Source of the DNA: Saprospirales bacterium GYS_P2D
Lineage (GTDB): Bacteria > Bacteroidota > Bacteroidia > Chitinophagales > Saprospiraceae
NCBI GenBank assembly: GCA_009833045.1
Contig: WUUP01000002.1
Coordinates: 248,001-312,000, forward strand
Reading direction: 5' to 3'
Length of the DNA stretch: 64,000 bases
Made by a program: the position numbers and the translations under genes. Each line of letters starts with the position of its first letter. Position 1 is the first letter of the stretch. Positions 44,848 to 52,865 of this stretch are shown here, in pieces. Below the pieces are notes generated by a model, which had not been told where the DNA came from, searched no databases, and saw only the letters and a list, made by a program, of their open reading frames with translations.

Positions 44848-45792
44848 CTATGACTTAAAAGGCAAATTCTGTAGATCTACATTGCCTCCAGATATGATGA
44901 TCCCTATTCGCTTATTGGCTATAGCCTCATCATGACTGAGCAGTCGAGCTATGGGCACAGCGGCCGATGGCTCTATGATGATCTTCATCCGCTCCCAGAC
45001 TAATCTCATGGCCTCTATGATCTCGCCTTCCTTCACCCTCTCGATGCGATCTATGTGCTGCTGTATGATCGGAAAATTAATATCACCCAAAAATGTGCGC
45101 AATCCATCAGCGATCGTATATCCATGCTGATCGATCTGTATCACTCCAGTCTCCAGTGACCTATAGGCATCATCCATCTCATACGGCTCTACACCTATGA
45201 CCTGCGTACCATCGCTAAATCGATCCGCCATAAGGCCACAACCTGCCAATAGACCACCACCTCCTACGGGCGCCCATATCTCATCCAGATCAGGGATCTG
45301 ATCCATGAGCTCCAGAGCAGCCGTACCCTGTCCGATGATGACATTGAGATCATTAGATGGATGGAGAAAGGTCGCTCCATACTGCTGTACGAGTTCATCA
45401 GCTTTTGCTTCTCGAGCCTGAGCCGTACTCTCTACCTCTATGATTTCTCCTCCATATCCACGTACTGCATTTTTCTTTACTTCCGGTGCATTTTCAGGCA
45501 TCACGATGTAGGCCTTTAGTCCTAATGATCGAGCTGCCAAGGATACGGCCTGAGCAAAATTGCCAGAACTATGAGTGACCACTCCCCTGCTGCGCTCTTT
45601 ATCTGAGAGTCGGAGCATGGCGTGTGCTGCCCCTCGCATCTTGAAGGCTCCCATTTTCTGAAAATTGTCACACTTAAAAAATATTTGAGATCCGCTCCGA
45701 TCATCCCAATACTGAGATGTCAGCACTGGTGTATCATGAATATAGGGCTTGATGAGGCTGTGGCTTTCTCGTAGATATTCTCTCGTGATCAT
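44848..45792 (-). CDS. Threonine/serine dehydratase-like PLP enzyme
   Basis: A 314-residue fold-type II PLP enzyme. 'FKCDNFQKMGAFKMRGAAHAML' has the PLP Lys (about residue 52), 'SSGNFAQAVSLAARSLG' binds the substrate carboxylate, 'GGGGLLAGCG' holds the phosphate, and the C-terminal 'ISGGNVDL' is typical. The lack of an ACT domain and length near 310 fit catabolic threonine dehydratase, serine racemase or 3-hydroxyaspartate ammonia-lyase. It removes the amino group of a hydroxy-amino acid to give a 2-oxoacid. Confidence 0.88.
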   Translation of the reverse strand: MITREYLRESHSLIKPYIHDTPVLTSQYWDDRSGSQIFFKCDNFQKMGAFKMRGAAHAMLRLSDKERSRGVVTHSSGNFAQAVSLAARSLGLKAYIVMPENAPEVKKNAVRGYGGEIIEVESTAQAREAKADELVQQYGATFLHPSNDLNVIIGQGTAALELMDQIPDLDEIWAPVGGGGLLAGCGLMADRFSDGTQVIGVEPYEMDDAYRSLETGVIQIDQHGYTIADGLRTFLGDINFPIIQQHIDRIERVKEGEIIEAMRLVWERMKIIIEPSAAVPIARLLSHDEAIANKRIGIIISGGNVDLQNLPFKS

Positions 45793-46087
45793 AGCAAGTA
45801 AAGGTAGTAAATGAGGGGTGTATCTCAGATAGATTGGATATCTTTAGCAACATATAAATGTTCAAATGAATGGGTAGAAATTATCAAAGTAAGGTCACGC
45901 TCTTATGGTTTAAGATGAGTCAGCCATCTGCGCAAGAGATTATGGATTTTTTTTCTAATACTATATACAATGATGAATAGGCAGGTGAAATGACCATTGC
46001 TGATAATACTCTCTATTCATCAAAATTTTAATTAAATTACAAAACTAATTCACTAAATATCCGTATATTAAATAGGTGCTGTAATAA
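45793..46087. other. AT-rich gap at the left edge of the copper island
   Basis: No gene or tRNA is visible. The first 100 bp resemble the host regions; from about 45990 the sequence becomes A/T-rich, marking the likely left edge of the acquired block. No direct repeat or attachment-site core was identified by eye. Confidence 0.4.
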
Positions 46088-46555
46088 ATGAAGGTAGCTA
46101 AAAGTACATATCGTCTTTTTGCCTTGATGATGGCTTTTCTGATGTTCTTCTCATCAGCAGGCTTTACAATGGATATGCACTATTGTGGTGGAGAGTTGAA
46201 ATCTGTTAGCTTCTTTGGGAAAGCTAAAACCTGTCAAGATATGGCAGGGGAAAATGAAACCCACATGAAAGACTGTCTACATCATGAAAAGATGAAGACA
46301 GAAAAAAAGGGGTGTTCGGAAGATAAAGGTTGCTGCTCCAACAAAACCGTACAGCTTCAATCTGACCAAGATCAAAAAGTTCAGACAAATGATTTTGTAG
46401 TCAATAAGCAATTAAAGCAATTTGTAATTGCCTATGTCGCCCTCTTTTTTGCAGATGATTTCGACCTTCAACGTGAAGCTACCACTTTTACCCACTACAA
46501 GCCTCCATTAATACAAAGGGACATCCCTGTCCTCAATCAAACTTTCCTTTTATAG
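46088..46555 (+). CDS. HYC_CC_PP family protein
   Basis: A 155-residue exported protein (FALMMAFLMFFSSAGFTM signal). It has the three marks that name the family: 'DMHYCGGELKSVSFFGKAKTC' (HYC), 'GCSEDKGCCSNKTVQL' (CC) and 'HYKPPLIQRDIPVLNQTFLL' at the C-terminus (PP). Met/His/Cys-rich text between suggests copper or silver binding. In Bacteroidota such genes head heavy-metal efflux clusters; here the next gene is a multicopper oxidase rather than CusA/CzcA genes. It is the first gene of the copper block. Confidence 0.9.
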   Translation: MKVAKSTYRLFALMMAFLMFFSSAGFTMDMHYCGGELKSVSFFGKAKTCQDMAGENETHMKDCLHHEKMKTEKKGCSEDKGCCSNKTVQLQSDQDQKVQTNDFVVNKQLKQFVIAYVALFFADDFDLQREATTFTHYKPPLIQRDIPVLNQTFLL

Positions 46556-46572
46556 CCAATACTTTTCTTTTC

Positions 46573-46611
46573 CATTGAAACCTCAATGAACTGTCATTGC
46601 TGGTTCAATGG
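46573..46611. promoter_or_regulatory. CATTGA inverted repeats before the multicopper oxidase
   Basis: CATTGA and TCAATG pair across four bases (46573-46588), and CCATTGAA (46572-46579) also matches TTCAATGG (46604-46611). The words lie 60-100 bp before the oxidase gene. They could bind a metal-responsive regulator or form a hairpin. Confidence 0.3.
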
Positions 46612-46672
46612 CGTATTTGGGCTTATCCTGAAAAGGCATCTGCCGTCAGCATGAGCATTTTAAAAAAAAGGA

Positions 46673-49015
46673 ATGTTAAAAATGAAAAATTATATAATAG
46701 TATTGATTATTCTAATTCTTGCAATTGCAAAAAATAGTGTTGCACAAACCACACCTTCTGTTGAAGGAAACATAGATAATCTCCCCATTAGGGAATACCA
46801 TCTGACCATTGATAAAAAAAGGGTAAACATCACAGGAAAAGAAGTGATGGGCATGGCTATCAATGGAACTATTCCTGGAACTACACTTCGATTTACCGAA
46901 GGGGAATATGCCAAAATTCATGTAACCAATAATATGGATGTAGAAACCTCTGTCCATTGGCATGGATTATTACTACCCAATTTTTATGACGGAGTACCTT
47001 ATTTGAATACTCCACCTATCGCACCAGGAGAAACTTTCACTTACGAATTTGCCCTAAAACAATCAGGCACTTACTGGTATCACTCCCATACCATGTTGCA
47101 GGAACAATCGGGTGTATATGGTTCAATTATCATTGAACCAAAAGAAAAAACGCTGGACTACGATAAAGACTTAGTGATTGTCTTATCTGACTGGACGGAT
47201 GACAAACCGATGAATGTACTGCGTAATCTCAAAAGAGGCAATGAATGGTTTGGAATCAAAAAAGGAACAGCGACACCGCTTAATCGGGTCATTGCTCAAG
47301 GTGCTTTGGGCGCACAATTTAATTTTTGGAGGCAAAGAATGGAGAGTGCCGACATTGCCGATGTGTATTACCCCGCTTTTTTGACTAATGGACAAAAAAC
47401 CAATGAATACCCAGAATTTAAAGCAGGGGATAAGGTCAGGGTGCGGATGATTAATGCGGCTGCTTCTACCTATTTCTGGCTGACCTTTGGCGGAGAAACA
47501 CCATTACTGGTATCAAATGATGGTTTGGATGTCGTACCCGTTCAGAAAGATAAACTCCTTTTTGCTATTGCCGAAACCTACGATTTTATTGTCACCATTC
47601 CTGGAAATGGAAAGATAGAAATTCGGGCAACAGCACAGGATGGTTCTGGACAGACTTCCGCATTTCTGGGCGAAGGGGTGCTAATGGCTGCACCGAATGT
47701 TCCAAGACCCAATAAAATCCAGATGATGAAGGACATGGCAAAGATGGATATGAAAATGGGCGCACCTGCTCTCAAAACCAATCCCAAAAAGGATGAGCGT
47801 TTTGAAATGAAAAAGAAGTACGGGATGAAGATGAAAGATATGGAACATGGCGAAATACAGATGAAGGAAAACAAAAAACCGATGCCCGAAATGCAGCATC
47901 AAAATCATCAGGAGATGCAGCACGATACGACGACTAAGAAGAAAATGGAAGGTATGCAGCACGGTCAAATGAAAATGGATGGAGGTGATATGGCAGGCAT
48001 GAATATGGGTAATGATTTTAGTTATGACTTTTTGAAATCACCCAATCCAACCACTTACCCAGAAGGCACACCCGTCAAAGAAATTTTACTCAACCTTACA
48101 GGAAATATGAACCGCTATGTGTGGAGCTTGAATGGTGTACCCTTGTCAGAAACCGATAAAATTAAAATCAAAGAAGACGAAGTTACCCGCATCACCCTGA
48201 ACAACCTAACAATGATGCATCACCCTATGCACCTACACGGTCACTTCTTTAGAGTACTAAACAATAACGGGGAATATTCGCCATTAAAGCATACCGTCAA
48301 TGTGCCACCAATGCAGCAAGTAACTATCGAGTTTTATGGCAATGAATATGGGGATTGGATTTTCCATTGTCACGTATTGTATCACATGATGGGTGGTATG
48401 GCTCGTGTCTTTAGTTATGATACTCCAAGGGATGAGCGCATGGATGATTTCCCTTATTCTAAATTGATTCATGAAACAGATAGGTTTTATACTTGGGGAA
48501 CTTTGGATGCCGCTTCTCACATGAGTTCGATTAATCTTGTGTCATCCAATATCCGCAACCAATTCAATTTAAGTGCAGAAGTCGGCTATAATGAAAATTT
48601 GGAAGCAGAGTTTTCCTATCAACGCTATATCTATGATTACGCAAGTGTTTTTGCAGGAGTGAATGTAGAAAATAGCACACCTGATAGCCTCGGTGCTTAT
48701 GATGTAATAGGGGTTGGTGGCTTTCGCTTCCTAACACCTTACTTGTTTGACCTTGACGTAAGAGTAGATACCAAGCTTCGTCCTCGTATTGGCATTGGTC
48801 GGAGCATCATGGTATTTCCTCGCTTTTCTGTTTTTGGCTATTACGAATATCAGGCAGACTTCGGAGCAATCACCGATTTTGAGGATGGTATCAATTACGA
48901 AAGTGAAACTGTATGGAGTGCAGGAGCGGAATATATTCTATCTAAAAACTTTTCACTAACTGCCAGCTACGATAACCGTTTCGGGGCAGGAGCAGGATTA
49001 AGTATTCGATTTTAA
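46673..49015 (+). CDS. Multicopper oxidase (CopA-like) fused to a CopB-like C-terminal barrel
   Basis: A 780-residue protein with a signal peptide (YIIVLIILILAIAKNSVAQ). Residues about 30-330 carry the first cupredoxin domains with copper ligands 'SVHWHGLLLPN' and 'TYWYHSHTMLQEQSG'. Residues 345-445 are Met/His-rich (many MxxM and HGxM words), as in CopA proteins that bind extra copper. The last cupredoxin has 'HHPMHLHGHFF' and 'IFHCHVLYHMMGGM'. From about residue 585 the text changes to 'DRFYTWGTLDAASHMSS' and strands like 'FDLDVRVDTKLRPRIGIGRSIMVFPRFSVFGYYEYQ', ending in 'AGLSIRF', an outer-membrane barrel that matches the CopB pattern. It oxidises Cu(I) to protect the periplasm. Confidence 0.88.
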   Translation: MLKMKNYIIVLIILILAIAKNSVAQTTPSVEGNIDNLPIREYHLTIDKKRVNITGKEVMGMAINGTIPGTTLRFTEGEYAKIHVTNNMDVETSVHWHGLLLPNFYDGVPYLNTPPIAPGETFTYEFALKQSGTYWYHSHTMLQEQSGVYGSIIIEPKEKTLDYDKDLVIVLSDWTDDKPMNVLRNLKRGNEWFGIKKGTATPLNRVIAQGALGAQFNFWRQRMESADIADVYYPAFLTNGQKTNEYPEFKAGDKVRVRMINAAASTYFWLTFGGETPLLVSNDGLDVVPVQKDKLLFAIAETYDFIVTIPGNGKIEIRATAQDGSGQTSAFLGEGVLMAAPNVPRPNKIQMMKDMAKMDMKMGAPALKTNPKKDERFEMKKKYGMKMKDMEHGEIQMKENKKPMPEMQHQNHQEMQHDTTTKKKMEGMQHGQMKMDGGDMAGMNMGNDFSYDFLKSPNPTTYPEGTPVKEILLNLTGNMNRYVWSLNGVPLSETDKIKIKEDEVTRITLNNLTMMHHPMHLHGHFFRVLNNNGEYSPLKHTVNVPPMQQVTIEFYGNEYGDWIFHCHVLYHMMGGMARVFSYDTPRDERMDDFPYSKLIHETDRFYTWGTLDAASHMSSINLVSSNIRNQFNLSAEVGYNENLEAEFSYQRYIYDYASVFAGVNVENSTPDSLGAYDVIGVGGFRFLTPYLFDLDVRVDTKLRPRIGIGRSIMVFPRFSVFGYYEYQADFGAITDFEDGINYESETVWSAGAEYILSKNFSLTASYDNRFGAGAGLSIRF

Positions 49016-49045
49016 AATTTCAAGACTTTATAAATATTTCAAACA

Positions 49046-49417
49046 ATGAAAAAGAACATTTTTTTAATCGTTTTCGCCATCGGCTTCATGGGTTTCTATG
49101 CAAATGCTCAGGAACAAAATCACGAAGCACATCACAAGGCTGAATTTAAAAAAGAAGTATTCACCGTCTATGGAAATTGCGGAATGTGTGAAAGAACCAT
49201 TGAAGGTTCACTAAAAAATGTGGACGGCGTGGTACTTGCTGATTGGGACGAAGAAACCGACCAAATGACGGTATCATTCAATCCCGAAGTAATTACGCTC
49301 GATGCCATCAAACAAAAAATTGCGGATGTCGGATATGACAGCGATACGCATCGGGCAAAAGATGAGGTCTATAACAACTTACCTGGCTGTTGTCAGTATG
49401 AGCGACCTAAAAATTAA
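49046..49417 (+). CDS. Periplasmic heavy-metal-associated (HMA) domain protein
   Basis: A 123-residue exported protein (FLIVFAIGFMGFYANAQ). The HMA fold runs from 'EVFTVYGNCGMCERTIEGSLKNVDGV' to 'ITLDAIKQKIADVGYDS'. The metal site is CGMC (CxxC), and a C-terminal 'GCCQYERPKN' adds two more Cys. It resembles copper chaperones of the CopZ type placed in the periplasm. It lies 30 bp behind the oxidase and 30 bp before the metal-binding lipoprotein, in one transcription unit. Confidence 0.9.
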   Translation: MKKNIFLIVFAIGFMGFYANAQEQNHEAHHKAEFKKEVFTVYGNCGMCERTIEGSLKNVDGVVLADWDEETDQMTVSFNPEVITLDAIKQKIADVGYDSDTHRAKDEVYNNLPGCCQYERPKN

Positions 49418-49447
49418 TAAGATTATTCAACTCAAAAATTTTATAAC

Positions 49448-49717
49448 ATGAAGTATTTCAAAATCATTTTTCTGTTTGTAGCACTTTCGGCTACCTCCAT
49501 TGCCATTTCATCATGTGGTGGGAATTCTAACAATACTGATAATACAGAACAACAAGGCAAAGAATACACTTCTGCCTACGTCTGTCCGATGCATTGTGAA
49601 GGAAGCGGAAGCGATGAGGCAGGGAAATGTCCAGTCTGTGGAATGGACTATGTAAAAAATGAAAAACACAAAGCCGATGGTCATCAACATGATAACCATG
49701 AGGGGCATAATCATTAA
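49448..49717 (+). CDS. Heavy-metal-binding-domain lipoprotein
   Basis: An 89-residue lipoprotein (lipobox 'ISSC', Cys 23). The mature part has 'YVCPMHCEGSGSDEAGKCPVCGMDYVKNE', the metal-binding domain seen at the N-terminus of CusB/CopB-like proteins (YxCPMH...CPxCGM). A His-rich tail (HKADGHQHDNHEGHNH) adds metal ligands. It probably binds copper at the outer face of the inner membrane or outer membrane. Confidence 0.88.
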   Translation: MKYFKIIFLFVALSATSIAISSCGGNSNNTDNTEQQGKEYTSAYVCPMHCEGSGSDEAGKCPVCGMDYVKNEKHKADGHQHDNHEGHNH

Positions 49718-49734
49718 CGTCTAAATTTCTAATC

Positions 49735-50001
49735 ATGGAAAAATTAAATCAAAAAAAGTTCGCCATCGCATCAGGACTAACTTCTGTTGTCATCTATCTC
49801 GGATGCTTTTTGATAATGACCGTATTGGGAAAGGACAGTTTAGTCAAACTGTCCAACCTCCTTTTTCACGGCATGGACTTTAGCAATATCATCCGAGTGA
49901 ACATTCCCATAGGGGAAACCCTTTTGGGGGCTGTTACATCCTTCATCTTTTGGGGAATTATCGGTTATCTATTGGCACTCATTTATAACAAAATGAAGTA
50001 A
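49735..50001 (+). CDS. Small membrane protein, unknown function
   Basis: An 88-residue protein with two membrane helices ('IASGLTSVVIYLGCFLIMTVLG' and 'LGAVTSFIFWGIIGYLLALIYN') and a short basic end. No family recognised. Its stop overlaps the start of the next gene by one base, implying coupled expression within the copper block. Confidence 0.65.
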   Translation: MEKLNQKKFAIASGLTSVVIYLGCFLIMTVLGKDSLVKLSNLLFHGMDFSNIIRVNIPIGETLLGAVTSFIFWGIIGYLLALIYNKMK

Positions 50002-50978
50002 TGGACAGTCTGACACAAGCTACCCTCGGTGCTGCTGTTGGTGAAGCAGTTCTCGGTAAAAAAATAGGAAACAAAGCTGCCGTCATAGGAGCAATTATTG
50101 GAACAATTCCAGACTTGGATGTTCTGCTTGTTCCTTTTTTCAATGAGTTTCAAAAAATCAGTTTGCATCGAGGGTATAGTCATTCAATACTGTTTTGCTT
50201 GCTCGGAGCATTTTTGTTTGCTTATGTATTGAGTAAAATAAAATTTACGAGAGAGGTATCTTTTCCAAGATTGTGGCTCTTTAGTTTTCTTGCCCTGTTT
50301 ACACATATTTTGCTGGATGCCTTTACTTCTTATGGTACTCAGTTGTTTTTGCCCTTCACCGATTGGAGGGTCAGTTTTGACAGCATCAGCATTATTGACC
50401 CACTCTACACCGTCCCGCTTTTGATTGGGGTTTTAATTAGCGTTTTCTATTTCAAAAAAACGGATAAAAAACGTGGGCTTCCGAATACCATAGGACTGAT
50501 AGTCAGTTCGCTTTACCTGCTTTTCACATTAGCAAATAAGCAACATATCGAACAGGTATTTAATAGCCAACTGGAAGAACAAAATATCCCTTCCTTCCGA
50601 TTGCTGACCGTTCCTATCAAAGTAGGAAATATGATTTGGTACGGTGTAGCAAAAGACAAAACAACCTTACATATCGGGAAATACTCCATGCTGGAAAAGA
50701 ACAAGATTGAGTTCCATACTTTTCCCATCAATGACCATTTGCTTGATGGGCTGGATGGACAATTAGTGGACAGGCTCAAATGGTTTGCCCAGGGCTTTTA
50801 CACCGTTGCGGAGAAAGATGGTAAAATTCGGATTTATAATATGCAATGCGATATGCAGGGGGTTAGAGAGTTTGGGGATTACAAAGCACCGACGGCTTTT
50901 TATTTTGAAATAACACCGCATGAAGATGGAAGGTATGATTTGACTTCGGGGATGCACCAAAACGGAATAAAAGAATGA
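50001..50978 (+). CDS. YdjM-like membrane-bound metal-dependent hydrolase
   Basis: A 325-residue protein. 'MDSLTQATLGAAVGEAVLGKKIGNKAAVIGAIIGTIPDLDVLL' and 'HRGYSHSILFCLLGAFLFAYVL' with 'THILLDAFTSYGTQLFLPFTDWRVSFDSISIIDPLYT' form the YdjM pattern, whose His/Asp residues bind metal (HSH/HxxxD type). Four or five membrane helices lie in residues 30-190; the last 130 residues are soluble. The family includes LexA-regulated yjdM/ydjM proteins, role unknown. It shares 1 bp with the preceding gene and 4 bp with the channel gene. Confidence 0.82.
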   Translation: MDSLTQATLGAAVGEAVLGKKIGNKAAVIGAIIGTIPDLDVLLVPFFNEFQKISLHRGYSHSILFCLLGAFLFAYVLSKIKFTREVSFPRLWLFSFLALFTHILLDAFTSYGTQLFLPFTDWRVSFDSISIIDPLYTVPLLIGVLISVFYFKKTDKKRGLPNTIGLIVSSLYLLFTLANKQHIEQVFNSQLEEQNIPSFRLLTVPIKVGNMIWYGVAKDKTTLHIGKYSMLEKNKIEFHTFPINDHLLDGLDGQLVDRLKWFAQGFYTVAEKDGKIRIYNMQCDMQGVREFGDYKAPTAFYFEITPHEDGRYDLTSGMHQNGIKE

Positions 50979-51511
50979 TACAAGGAAAATCATTTTATAG
51001 ATTATTGTTTGGAAAGACCGCATTACCCGTTTTTGTAGTTCTGGGGGTAGGTTTGTTGTATATTATTCTAATGTCAGTCATTGACCATAGCTCCTTTCCG
51101 TTTCCTGTTTTCATCTTATTCTTAGCCGTTACCAAAACCATTCTTATTGCTTCCAATACATTAAAGCAATTATCTAAACTGATAAAAATCTGCCATTCAT
51201 TGGAGCGATTACTTTTGATTTTTGGGTTGCTAATCGGCATCAGTATTTTATCTTTTGCAACCGATTATACTTGTTTGTATCAGTTTGAGTATTCGACATT
51301 TGAAGGCGTTCCTGCCAACTCTGACACCTATATTTATAATCTCTACCACTTCATTTATTTCAGCGTGATTACATTTTCCACCGTAGGTTACGGCGACATT
51401 ACTCCCGTTTCCGAAGTTGCCAGATTTGTAGTAATGCTCGAAATATTTTTGAGCTTCTTTATAATTGTTTTTGCGTTGGCAAATATTAAAAAAATACACA
51501 TCAATGAATAG
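50975..51511 (+). CDS. Two-helix K+ channel family protein
   Basis: A 178-residue membrane protein with four helices, the last pair framing a pore with 'STVGYGDITPVSEVARFVV', the K+ selectivity filter (TVGYGD). Preceding helices are 'TALPVFVVLGVGLLYIIL' and 'LLIFGLLIGISILSFAT'. There is no cytosolic RCK or cyclic-nucleotide domain, so gating is not obvious. It overlaps the hydrolase gene by 4 bp (ATGA) and the ATP-cone gene by 8 bp. Confidence 0.88.
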   Translation: MIQGKSFYRLLFGKTALPVFVVLGVGLLYIILMSVIDHSSFPFPVFILFLAVTKTILIASNTLKQLSKLIKICHSLERLLLIFGLLIGISILSFATDYTCLYQFEYSTFEGVPANSDTYIYNLYHFIYFSVITFSTVGYGDITPVSEVARFVVMLEIFLSFFIIVFALANIKKIHINE

Positions 51512-52352
51512 GGTTGAAATTATAAAATCGAGCGGTGAAAAAGCCACGTTCAAAACAGAAAACCTCATTGCATCATTACGAAAAGCAGGGGCATCGGCTG
51601 AACTTGCCTCCAATATCGCCACCGAAATACAAGGCTCGTTATTCGATGGAATAACCACTAAAGAAATTTATAAAAAAGCCTTCTCCCGATTAAAGAGACA
51701 TTCTCGCCCGACAGCCGCACGATACAAATTGAAAAAAGCAATTATGGAGTTAGGAGAGACAGGCTATCCGTTTGAAAAATTCGTGGCTGCTTTATTGGCG
51801 AGTGAAGGCTATGAAACCCAAGTGGGGGTAATCGTTCAGGGACATTGCGTGACACATGAGGTGGATGTTATCGCTCAAAACGACAAACACCATTATATGT
51901 GTGAATGCAAATTTCACAACCAGCAGGGAAGGCATTGTAACGTAAAAATACCACTCTACATTCAATCGAGATTTAAAGATGTAGAAAAGGCATGGCAAAA
52001 AAATCAGGGACACGAAACTAAATTTCATCAAGGTTGGATTTTCACCAATACAAGATTTTCTACTGATGCCATGCAATACGGAAAGTGCATCGGTCTAAAA
52101 TTGGTTAGTTGGGATTATCCAGAAAACGACGGTATCAAGGATAGGGTTGACAGGTCAGGAATACATCCCGTCACCTGTCTTACGACATTGACCTCAAAAG
52201 AAAAAAATACTTTAATCGAACTCGATAAGATACTTTGTATGGATTTGTGCAATAACCCAAATCTGCTACAAAAAATTGGTGTTAGCAAAAACCGACATCA
52301 AAAAATACTGCGTGAAGCATTTGATTTATGTCATAGAACAAACTCATCTTGA
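51504..52352 (+). CDS. ATP-cone protein with PD-(D/E)XK nuclease-like domain
   Basis: A 282-residue soluble protein starting MNRVEIIKSSGEKATF at ATG 51504. Residues 1-90 are an ATP cone ('KTENLIASLRKAGASAELASNIATEIQ', 'TTKEIYKKAFSRLKRHSRPTAARYKLKKAIMELG'), the nucleotide-sensing domain of ribonucleotide reductases and NrdR. Residues 95-215 look like an Mrr-type endonuclease: 'YPFEKFVAALLASEGYETQVGVIVQGHCVTHEVDVIAQNDKHHYMCECKFHN', with an Asp and an ExK-like Glu-Cys-Lys. Helical C-terminal 'IGVSKNRHQKILREA'. It could be a nucleotide-regulated nuclease. The genes upstream are coupled to it by overlaps. Confidence 0.8.
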   Translation: MNRVEIIKSSGEKATFKTENLIASLRKAGASAELASNIATEIQGSLFDGITTKEIYKKAFSRLKRHSRPTAARYKLKKAIMELGETGYPFEKFVAALLASEGYETQVGVIVQGHCVTHEVDVIAQNDKHHYMCECKFHNQQGRHCNVKIPLYIQSRFKDVEKAWQKNQGHETKFHQGWIFTNTRFSTDAMQYGKCIGLKLVSWDYPENDGIKDRVDRSGIHPVTCLTTLTSKEKNTLIELDKILCMDLCNNPNLLQKIGVSKNRHQKILREAFDLCHRTNSS

Positions 52353-52391
52353 ATGCTTTATAACAGTAACTTTTAACTTAAAACAGTAATT

Positions 52392-52862
52392 ATGAATAAT
52401 TCAAATCAAAACTCAAACTACACTATTTTTATCTTGATGCTCATTGCATCAGCTATTTCTATGTACATAACCATGTACTTGAATACCTATGCATTTGACC
52501 ATGTTTATTTTAGCTGGACTCGCATGTATATGACTTTATTAGGTGTATCTGCGATGGCGATTATTATGTTTTTGTTCATGCGGAATATGTACAAAGAGAG
52601 GGCTAAAAATATCGGAATTATTATAGGAAGCATCGCAATCTTTCTTACCTCATTATTCTTAGTCAGACAACAAGAACCCATCGAGGATATAAGATGGATG
52701 AAGGCGATGATTCCTCACCACTCCATTGCAATCTTAACAAGTAACCGAGCTGAATTGAGCGACCCAGAAGTTAAAAAATTAGCCGAAGAAATTATTAAAG
52801 CGCAAGAGCGAGAAATAGCTGAAATGAAGGCAATGATTAAAAGATTAGAACAAAACAAATAA
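52392..52862 (+). CDS. DUF305-domain membrane protein
   Basis: A 156-residue protein with three hydrophobic helices ('IFILMLIASAISMYITMY', 'MYMTLLGVSAMAIIMFLF', 'IGIIIGSIAIFLTSLFLV') then 'IRWMKAMIPHHSIAILTSNRAELSDPEVKKLAEEIIKAQEREIAEMKAMI', the DUF305 signature with PHH and the C-terminal helix pair. DUF305 proteins are often found with copper-resistance genes and are proposed to bind metal. It ends 3 bp before the ATPase gene. Confidence 0.9.
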   Translation: MNNSNQNSNYTIFILMLIASAISMYITMYLNTYAFDHVYFSWTRMYMTLLGVSAMAIIMFLFMRNMYKERAKNIGIIIGSIAIFLTSLFLVRQQEPIEDIRWMKAMIPHHSIAILTSNRAELSDPEVKKLAEEIIKAQEREIAEMKAMIKRLEQNK

Positions 52863-52865
52863 ATA

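Noticed and set aside
45793-46087. tRNA gene or attachment site at the left edge of the copper island
   Set aside because: No clover-leaf or T-loop consensus was found by eye and no direct repeat matches the right edge near 54.95 kb.
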